From: Alistipes sp. CAG:435
GTDB taxonomy: Bacteria > Bacteroidota > Bacteroidia > Bacteroidales > UBA932
Length of the DNA: 11,522 nt
Assembly: GCA_000433355.1 (NCBI GenBank)
Contig: FR893113.1
Coordinates: 12,854 to 24,375 of the forward strand
Direction: 5' to 3'
Every line of letters begins with the position of its first letter. Position 1 is the stretch's first letter. The position numbers were made by a program, and so were the translations under genes. The notes under the pieces are model-generated. The model was not told the DNA's origin. It did no database searches and saw nothing but the letters and a program-made list of their open reading frames with translations. Shown here piece after piece: positions 7,101 to 11,522 of this stretch.

Positions 7101-7466
7101 GATATGGATGACCTCCGTCAGAGCGTGCAGAACGCTGCCTACGAGCAGAAGGATCCGCTCGTTGTTTACAAGCTGGAGAGCTACAACCTCTTCGCCACAA
7201 TGCTTGAGGAACTCAACAAGGATGTGCTCTCATTCCTCCTCAGAGCCTTTGTTCCTCTTCGTGAGGACAGTGAGGCCCGTCCGGCGCAGGCTCCGAGAAG
7301 CCAGGATATGAGCAACATGAGGACCCAGCGCAATGACCTCACCACAAACGGCGAGCAGAAGGCGAGGACTCCGATTCACGTGGACAAGAAGATCGGTCGC
7401 AATGACCCTTGCCCTTGCGGATCTGGCAAGAAGTACAAGAACTGCCACGGCGCGGGTCTGGTTTAA
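4191..7466 (+). CDS. secA: Protein translocase ATPase SecA
   Basis: A 1091 aa SecA, the ATPase motor that pushes unfolded preproteins through the SecYEG channel. Visible: Walker A MATGEGKT (191-198); Walker B VDEVD (298-302) followed by TPLIISGP (311-318); GMTGTAETEAGEFW (571-584) at the start of the second nucleotide-binding domain; TNMAGRGTDIKL (686-697); DRQLRGRAGRQGDPGSS (721-737) with the arginine finger region; and the C-terminal zinc tail NDPCPCGSGKKYKNCHG (1071-1087; Cys1074, 1076, 1085 and His1086). It is longer than E. coli SecA (901 aa), as usual in Bacteroidota. Much of the excess is a charged stretch at about 320-410 and a longer helical segment near 455-485. It has its own promoter. 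The bactofilin gene follows by 34 bp. No SecM-like gene precedes it. Confidence 0.98.
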   Translation: MAIASILKKVFGSKADRDLKQIRPVLNKVLEAYGPIDNLSNDELRAKTEELKARLRECEAPFEKRIAEIKAKLDEDIPVHEKENLATESDKLVKDEDAEIEKVLEEILPEAFAIMKSTARRFKENATIEVTANDFDRALSINHDFVHIESDKAVYQNHWIAGGNEVTWDMVHYDVQLIGGIVLHQGKIAEMATGEGKTLVATLPVFLNALAGKGVHVVTVNDYLSKRDSEWMGPLYMFHGLSVDCIDKHEPNSDARKRAYNCDITFGTNNEFGFDYLRDNMAVNMTDLVQRKHHYAIVDEVDSVLIDDARTPLIISGPVAKAQDDEQYMEFRPYVESLYQKQRALVTQVLNDAKKAIAAGKEDEGGMLLLRAYKGLPKYQPLIKFLSEQGMKQLMQKAENYYMQDNEREMHIVTDELYFVISEQQHSVDMTDKGHDLLANAVSNPDFFVLPDVGSQIAEIQKNTELSAEEKQEKKDALMEDYSLKSERVHTVIQLLKAYAMFQKDVDYIVIDNKVKIVDEQTGRIMEGRRWSDGLHQAVEAKENVKVEAATQTFATVTLQNYFRMYHKLAGMTGTAETEAGEFWSIYKLDVVVIPTNRPVIRDDQDDLIYKTKKAKYTAVINKVEELIKEGRPVLVGTTDVETSELLSRMLRMRGIKHNVLNAKEHAREAEIVAQAGMSSTVTIATNMAGRGTDIKLSPEVKKAGGLAIIGTERHDSRRVDRQLRGRAGRQGDPGSSAFYVSLEDKLMRLFGSERIAGVVDKLGMADDEALVSGMLSKSIENAQKKVEENNFGIRKRLLEYDDVMNYQREAVYARRRNALSGERIEIDVRNMMIDSASIIAGRAEGMPYQDFEEYVMAQLSIDLGFDEKFYSNAKGDQLTDALCKQMQAVYERRMNTLAEKVYPFIKMIFEKQGNMYKNIAIPISDGRKMLTLSVDLEKAYNTQGKEIAKALSRSIILYQIDEHWKQHLRDMDDLRQSVQNAAYEQKDPLVVYKLESYNLFATMLEELNKDVLSFLLRAFVPLREDSEARPAQAPRSQDMSNMRTQRNDLTTNGEQKARTPIHVDKKIGRNDPCPCGSGKKYKNCHGAGLV

Positions 7467-7500
7467 TGAATATATTAACTGAATATAATAATAAAGGAAT

Positions 7501-8001
7501 ATGAGCGCGAGTTATGGTTCCAATGATTCTGCAAGCGTGAACGACATCAGCAGGATCTCAGCCGGTTCGGTAATCAAAGGAGAGATCACTTCCCCTAATG
7601 ACATAAGGATTGACGGTACGTTCGAAGGAAGGATTTTCTCCCAGGCAAAGGTTGTTGTCGGCGAGAAGGCCGTGATCAAAGGCGACATCATCTGCAACAA
7701 CGCTGATTTTTGGGGAAAGATCAATGGTGACTTCTTCGTGAAGGATACTCCTTCCCTTAAGGACACCTGTGTTGTAGAGGGTGATCTCCACATCCGCCGG
7801 CTTCAGGTTGAGTTGGATGCCAAGTTTAACGGTAACTGCAAGATGATCACCGAGGAAGAGTTCAATCAGCTCACCTCCGGCTCCCGTCCTGGAATGTACG
7901 AGGTCCCTGCTCCGGCTCCAAAAGAGGAGGAGGACTTCACCGTGGCTTCCGGCAAGTCCCCGTTCACCATATCCGCCAACGACGAGATCCCTGAGGCTTA
8001 G
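7501..8001 (+). CDS. Bactofilin (polymer-forming cytoskeletal protein)
   Basis: A 166 aa bactofilin (DUF583). These small proteins polymerise through a right-handed beta-helix into membrane-associated filaments that locate cell-wall or shape enzymes. The core spans about residues 19-112, starting ISAGSVIKGEI and showing the repeating short strands with glycine turns (RIDGTFEGRIF, VVVGEKAVIKGDI, GKINGDFFV, VVEGDLHIRRLQV). The N-terminal 18 residues and the Pro/Glu-rich C-terminal tail (128-166) are low-complexity, as is usual. AAAGGA at 7493-7498 is only 2 bp from the ATG, close for a ribosome site. It lies 34 bp after secA with no promoter box between, so it is likely cotranscribed. No M23 peptidase gene, a frequent neighbour of bactofilins, is present. 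Confidence 0.93.
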   Translation: MSASYGSNDSASVNDISRISAGSVIKGEITSPNDIRIDGTFEGRIFSQAKVVVGEKAVIKGDIICNNADFWGKINGDFFVKDTPSLKDTCVVEGDLHIRRLQVELDAKFNGNCKMITEEEFNQLTSGSRPGMYEVPAPAPKEEEDFTVASGKSPFTISANDEIPEA

Positions 8002-10148
8002 AAAAGTCCGGAGTCGCTGTCGGAGTTATTGATTTTCTTGCTGACGGCCCGGACTTTCTTTCCGTAGGAGAAATTATAGACACAAGTGAGGATGACCGTG
8101 TTTTTCTGGCTGGTCATCCTGCTTGTGTTTTTCATTGTCACAGGCGATTCGGGTGCGGTCTCCTCACTGACTTTCCAATGGTAGAACGGATAGCGCATTC
8201 CGGCTCCGATGCGGAGGTTCTTTCCGATCCTGCGGGCGAGCTCAAAGTAACCGTAGTTCTCGCCCTTCGAGATGCCGATGTCGCTGATCGATTTGAAGGG
8301 CTGGTTGTACATAGCCTCGGCTGTCCATTTCTTTCCTGAATATCTCAACATCGCCATTCCGCCAAGACTCTTGACCGATCTGTCCGCACCGCCTCCTGTC
8401 AACCTTTGGTCGTTGTACATAGCATAGACGGTAAGCGAGAGAGGAATATTCCTGAAGGGTTTGATCCTGCTTCCGAGAGCGGCCATAACGGCAAGCATAT
8501 TACCCGAGTTCTCATCCATTTCAACAAGCAGCCCGTCAGTGTGGCTGAAAATAGGAATTATTTGATTGTCATTGTGGTAAACAAGGATGTATGGATTGAT
8601 GTAGAGCCAAGAATTGTTGAATGAATATCCAATCATCGCATCCCGTGTCGTGTAACTTTCTAGTTCAGGGTTGCTCCTCACGAGCCATTTGTCATCCTTG
8701 TAATATGACGCATCGCCCATCCATCCGATCTTCGGAGTCGAAGTATTGCTTGAGTAATTAAAATACATCGAGGAGTGATCGTTGAATGTGTAGTTTAGCT
8801 GGACGAGCGGGCGGAAATAGATGTAGTCATGCCTTCCGGATGCCTTGGTTTCGTAGCCGAAATGTTCCATAGCCGCTCCGACAGAATAGCTGAACCCTCC
8901 TGCGTTTCCTGAATATTCACACCACAGTCTACCGAGATCGGTGTTGATGTCCGAACGGACGGTGACTTCTCCGTTACCACTGTTTTGCTCGGCAAGGCTG
9001 GCTGTGGTTCTGGCTCCGAAACCAAGCTTATGTTTCTCGGACAGCGTCCATCCATAGACGGCCTCAATGATTCCTGAATATTTCCGCCCGTCGGTCAGGC
9101 TTGTCGAGGATAACAGGGGAGTCGCTCCGGCATATTCATAAAACCCTTTGCGGCTTTTGGTGTCGTAGGCGGTGGCGACGAAGTTTACAGACAGTTCGTG
9201 TCTGTCGGAGAATCTGCGGTTCCAGTAGATGTCGAGTGCCGGGGAGAGATATTCGTACCAATCGTCCTTGTGGTCAGTTACTTCAGATGTCGTGGATTCT
9301 TGGGTTGTCAGATTCGTGACGGTTTTGAGGGTGCTTTGGCTTACGGGCCAGTCCTTTTTCTCGTAGCCTAACGTGAATTGTGCTTTCAAGGCGCTATTCT
9401 CGTCTTTCATCCTGACCAGATCCAGAGAAACATTGTGCCGGTTCCGCGTGAAATCCGTGTCCAGACCTTCTTTCACTTTTGTGTAAAGATTGCCGCCGGC
9501 TTCATATTCAAGAAATTCATCGATGCCGTAGCCGCCGCTTTTGGTCGGTTTCCCGGAATATTCAATGCCGATCATCGTGTTTTTCAGGATTTGGCGGTAG
9601 GAGACGGCGTTGTTGCCCCAAGGGGTTGTGACCGCCTCCTTTAGGTTCAGCATCAGGCTGCCGCCGATTCCGGGTCTTCGGGTGATGATGTTGACCATCG
9701 AGCCGCTGCCGGCGAATGAATATCTTGCCGGGGCGTTCTGGTAGAAGTCGATGCTTTTGATGTCCGCCGGGGTGAGCAGGGATAGGGAAGCGCTGGTGGT
9801 CGGCAGTCCGTTGAGTAGGATTGTCAGACCTTTGCCGTTCAGAAGTGTGGCTTCATCGTCCTTGACCAGGATTCCGGGGATCAGTTTCAGGGTCTCCAGC
9901 GCGGTCGCGTGAGAGTTCCGGTCTTCCTTGTTCAGGTAGAATTTCTGGTGGTCGCTGAAATGCTTGACGCTTCTTCCGGTGAACACAGCGGCTTTCAGGG
10001 TGTCGGTCTGCCCGGAGGCCACCAGTGCTTTCATAGTGTCAACCTGCCCGGTCGCTGAGCCTGTCGAAGCGACAGAGCGATATGCTCCAGCCTGAATGCA
10101 GATAACAATAGCTACCAGTCCACAAAGTGTTCTTTTAGATTTCATCAT
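7998..10148 (-). CDS. TonB-dependent receptor-type outer-membrane beta-barrel protein
   Basis: A 716 aa outer-membrane protein resembling the Bacteroidota OMP_b-brl_3 group. A signal peptide (MMKSKRTLCGLVAIVICIQAGA) is followed by a linker with a 12-residue tandem repeat (32-43, 44-55). Next is a plug domain (about 58-157) with ALETLKLIPGILV, TILLNGLPTTSASL and ADIKSIDFYQNAPARYSFAGSGSMVNIITRR, the usual end of the plug. The remainder is alternating aromatic-rich strands, closing near VILTCVYNFSYG. The carboxypeptidase-like N-terminal domain common in this group is absent. A TTG at 10154 would add two residues; I use the ATG at 10148 (another ATG is at 10145). It diverges from the membrane-anchored regulator, and its stop overlaps the bactofilin stop. 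No SusD partner is present, so the ligand is unknown. Confidence 0.88.
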   Translation of the reverse strand: MMKSKRTLCGLVAIVICIQAGAYRSVASTGSATGQVDTMKALVASGQTDTLKAAVFTGRSVKHFSDHQKFYLNKEDRNSHATALETLKLIPGILVKDDEATLLNGKGLTILLNGLPTTSASLSLLTPADIKSIDFYQNAPARYSFAGSGSMVNIITRRPGIGGSLMLNLKEAVTTPWGNNAVSYRQILKNTMIGIEYSGKPTKSGGYGIDEFLEYEAGGNLYTKVKEGLDTDFTRNRHNVSLDLVRMKDENSALKAQFTLGYEKKDWPVSQSTLKTVTNLTTQESTTSEVTDHKDDWYEYLSPALDIYWNRRFSDRHELSVNFVATAYDTKSRKGFYEYAGATPLLSSTSLTDGRKYSGIIEAVYGWTLSEKHKLGFGARTTASLAEQNSGNGEVTVRSDINTDLGRLWCEYSGNAGGFSYSVGAAMEHFGYETKASGRHDYIYFRPLVQLNYTFNDHSSMYFNYSSNTSTPKIGWMGDASYYKDDKWLVRSNPELESYTTRDAMIGYSFNNSWLYINPYILVYHNDNQIIPIFSHTDGLLVEMDENSGNMLAVMAALGSRIKPFRNIPLSLTVYAMYNDQRLTGGGADRSVKSLGGMAMLRYSGKKWTAEAMYNQPFKSISDIGISKGENYGYFELARRIGKNLRIGAGMRYPFYHWKVSEETAPESPVTMKNTSRMTSQKNTVILTCVYNFSYGKKVRAVSKKINNSDSDSGLF
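9984..10055 (-). repeat. 36-bp tandem duplication in the receptor gene
   Basis: Two adjoining 36-bp copies (10020-10055 and 9984-10019, reading on the minus strand) encode ATGQVDTMKALV and ASGQTDTLKAAV; 8 of 12 residues are identical. The second copy leads into DTLKAAVFTG, which looks like a TonB box preceding the plug. The frame is kept. Confidence 0.75.
10051..10073. repeat. Palindromic repeat within the receptor coding sequence
   Basis: A 23-bp element with 6-bp perfect arms GTCGCT (10051-10056) and AGCGAC (10068-10073) around GAGCCTGTCGA. The core CTGAGCCTGTCGAAG / CTTCGACAGGCTCAG is, from memory, a widespread interspersed palindromic motif in bacterial genomes. Here it sits in frame, encoding VASTGSAT (residues 26-33) just after the signal peptide, a place that tolerates insertions. 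Confidence 0.6.
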
Positions 10149-10165
10149 ATACAAGTATTTACCGG

Positions 10166-10173
10166 CAAAGTTA
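10166..10173 (-). promoter_or_regulatory. Predicted -7 promoter box for the receptor gene
   Basis: The minus strand reads TAACTTTG, a full match to TAnnTTTG, 17 bp upstream of the ATG at 10148. A TCTG 17 bp further upstream is a weak -33 candidate. The RNA would start near 10160 with a leader of about 12 nt. Confidence 0.5.
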
Positions 10174-10303
10174 TCTGATAATAGTTTTACCAGAGGTTTT
10201 CCTTCTAACTTTTCTTTTATTGTAATTTATTGAAAAACATAGTGTTGGAGATTTTCTTCGTCGCAGGAGCTTTCACAGAGTCTTACATTGCTGTTTTTTT
10301 TGC

Positions 10304-10328
10304 TAAATTCGTAAGCGTTAACGATACG
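10304..10328 (+). promoter_or_regulatory. Weak promoter box and imperfect palindrome before the regulator
   Basis: TAAATTCG (10304-10311) is one mismatch from the -7 consensus, without a clear -33 box. Overlapping it is an imperfect palindrome (10310-10328) with CGTTAACG (10316-10323) at the centre and CGTA/TACG flanks. This could be an operator in the divergent region, possibly for the regulator's own product; the evidence is only the symmetry and position. Confidence 0.3.
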
Positions 10329-10369
10329 TTGCCGCGGATTTGTATATCCTATAAGTGACTTTTTGCCGG

Positions 10370-11305
10370 ATGAGACTTAGAACCGTCATATTCATTGCCA
10401 TCCTGTCCTTGTGCTTCGCTTCCTGTGCGCGCTCGTTCAGGACGGCGGAGCAGTTTCTGGATGAGATCGAGGCCCGGCTGGAGACCCAGCCTGACAGCGC
10501 TTTCATCGCATTGGATTCCTTGGACAGAAGTTTGCTTGGCACGAAGGAACTCCGTGCACGCCACGCCCTGCTCTACACGATCGCTTTGGAAAAGGTCGGA
10601 ATGGAGATCACCTCCGACAGCATAATCAACATCGCGGTTGACTATTATTCCACGTCTGGGGATGAGGCGATGAAAGAGAAAGCCCTTTATTACAAGAATA
10701 TAATCGATCAGAACGCCGCCTCTGTCCACAAGGATACCCTTGCCCTTCAGAGACAGAAGATCATCGAGGAGCGTTATACCGACAAGCAGGCGATTGTGGA
10801 CCGTGGCAAGTCCATCTGGCTGCTTTGCCTTTTGGTCGTCATTGTGATTGCGGTTCTGGTTGTTGTCGTAAGGCTGTTCAGAAGAACCCACCGAGAGCTG
10901 ATGGGTAAGCCGGACGATGAGGCATTGGCCATAATCCGGGAAAGGATGTCGGTGCTGGACAAGTTCTTAGCGTCCAGGCTTTCCTCGGACTGCTCATTCG
11001 ACAGGGCAGCGGAGGCTGAGCTTGACCGCCTGGTCTCGGATCAGGATGATTTCCTGCGTTCCACGATGGTGCTCTTCCGTGACAGCCATCCCGGATTCGT
11101 GTCCGAGCTGAAGTCCCACGGCCTGACGGATTGGGAGATCGGCTATTGCTGCCTCTATGTCCTCGGGCTCAAAGGCAAGGATGTCGGCAACTATCTCAAG
11201 AAGAAGCGCAACTACATAATCAGTAGTGACATCCGCCGCAAACTCGGCCTGACCGAGCACGACACCAACCTCGGAATCTGGCTCCGCTCCCGTCTTGCTG
11301 CCTGA
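10370..11305 (+). CDS. Lipoprotein/transmembrane protein with LuxR-like C-terminal HTH
   Basis: A 311 aa putative membrane-anchored transcription regulator. The N-terminus is a lipoprotein-like signal (MRLRTVIFIAILSLCFASC, Cys19). Residues 25-110 (AEQFLDEIEARLETQPDSAF, LDSLDRSLL, LRARHALLYTIALEKVGMEI, DSIINIAVDYYSTSGD) match the start of Bacteroidales TPR-containing lipoprotein sensors. A charged segment (125-145) leads to one membrane helix (about 149-169, WLLCLLVVIVIAVLVVVV). The C-terminal part ends in a LuxR-like helix-turn-helix (about 252-293: LTDWEIGYCCLYVLGLKGKDVGNYL ending in DIRRKLGLTE). Predicted topology is N-terminal domain outside, HTH in the cytoplasm. The middle TPR array of longer relatives is missing. 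A GTG at 10355 would add five residues before the signal, so I prefer the ATG at 10370. Divergence from the receptor gene suggests it may control it. Confidence 0.7.
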   Translation: MRLRTVIFIAILSLCFASCARSFRTAEQFLDEIEARLETQPDSAFIALDSLDRSLLGTKELRARHALLYTIALEKVGMEITSDSIINIAVDYYSTSGDEAMKEKALYYKNIIDQNAASVHKDTLALQRQKIIEERYTDKQAIVDRGKSIWLLCLLVVIVIAVLVVVVRLFRRTHRELMGKPDDEALAIIRERMSVLDKFLASRLSSDCSFDRAAEAELDRLVSDQDDFLRSTMVLFRDSHPGFVSELKSHGLTDWEIGYCCLYVLGLKGKDVGNYLKKKRNYIISSDIRRKLGLTEHDTNLGIWLRSRLAA

Positions 11306-11345
11306 CATTCCGTTCCCGTCCTGCCGCCAGATTGTCAGACTTTTC

Positions 11346-11470
11346 TCCGGTATAAGTGCCTTTGCCCGGATAAAGTTTGCAAATAACATATTTCCTCCGG
11401 TAAAAGCCTCTCTGCCCGGACAAAGCGGGAGATGACAGCCGTTTCTCCGGTGAAACGCTTGTTTACCGGA
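11346..11470. repeat. Three hairpin repeats with exact 50-bp period
   Basis: TCCGG begins at 11346, 11396 and 11446, and the matching CCGGA ends at 11370, 11420 and 11470. This gives three 25-bp hairpin units, each TCCGG-15-CCGGA, spaced exactly 50 bp apart. Shared flanks are TTTCTCCGGT before and CCGGAYAAA after. Unit 3 folds best: TCCGGT then AAAC pair with GTTT and ACCGGA around GCTT, with one bulged G. Units differ in their loops and spacers, so this is an old or degenerate array. The region lies 40 bp beyond the regulator's stop and has no credible ORF. Confidence 0.75.
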
Positions 11471-11486
11471 CAAACTATTTAGAAGC

Positions 11487-11516
11487 TGTTTTGAATTGTT
11501 TGAAATGTTCTTTGAG
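11487..11516 (+). promoter_or_regulatory. TTTG-rich 10-bp repeats ending in a boxA-like sequence
   Basis: Three similar 10-mers run in tandem: TGTTTTGAAT, TGTTTGAAAT and GTTCTTTGAG. The last gives TGTTCTTTGA (11506-11515), which resembles the boxA-type antitermination sequence found in rRNA leaders of Bacteroidota. The window ends 6 bp later, so what follows is unknown. Confidence 0.25.
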
Positions 11517-11522
11517 GTGAAA

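Noticed and set aside
10149..10154. TTG start for the outer-membrane protein
   Set aside because: It adds two residues only, while ATG codons at 10148 and 10145 begin a normal signal peptide.
10994..11473. Minus-strand ORFs whose proteins look like repeated YPGKGTYTGEK-type zinc-finger modules
   Set aside because: The periodic peptide is only the translation of the 50-bp DNA repeats. The ORF overlaps the regulator gene antisense and lacks a proper Cys/His pattern.
11341..11475. CRISPR array
   Set aside because: There are only three units, the units are diverged, the intervening segments are related to one another, and no cas genes are present.

Overview
This 11.5 kb window looks like chromosomal DNA from a member of the Bacteroidota, probably the order Bacteroidales. 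Four things point that way. Recognisable -7 promoter boxes of the form TAnnTTTG, some with a TTTG/TTG -33 box about 19-20 bp upstream, precede most transcription units. Genes have A-rich upstream sequence instead of strong Shine-Dalgarno sites. SecA is of the long type (1091 aa). A lipoprotein regulator has a Bacteroidales-style N-terminus. I cannot name a genus from the sequence alone.

Left third (1-2981): surface-glycan genes. A gene running off the left edge on the minus strand (only 21 codons visible) diverges from a two-gene plus-strand unit: a LicD-family phosphotransferase and, 6 bp later, a Stealth-family polysaccharide phosphotransferase. Convergent to these, with only 3 bp between the stops, is a GT4 glycosyltransferase. 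Together they suggest assembly of a cell-surface glycan carrying phosphodiester links. The 410 bp gap upstream of the glycosyltransferase holds two minus-strand promoter candidates, a possible 22-codon ORF with a hairpin at its stop codon, and the promoter of the next plus-strand gene.

Middle (3292-8001): a DUF47/PhoU-like protein (without its usual Pit phosphate transporter in view), then secA and a bactofilin, the last two probably cotranscribed. The secA promoter lies in the loop of a 17-bp-arm inverted repeat that is followed by seven T residues right before the start codon. This could act as a terminator for upstream transcription while leaving transcripts started at secA's own promoter unaffected.

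Right third (7998-11522): a TonB-dependent-receptor-type outer-membrane beta-barrel protein on the minus strand, divergent from a compact lipoprotein/transmembrane protein with a LuxR-like C-terminal helix-turn-helix. The pair could be a receptor and its regulator. The N-terminal linker of the receptor contains a palindromic DNA repeat and a tandem 36-bp duplication around a TonB-box-like segment. Beyond the regulator there is no gene, but there are three hairpin-forming CCGG repeats at an exact 50-bp spacing, and at the very edge a boxA-like sequence that may introduce an rRNA or other antiterminated operon.
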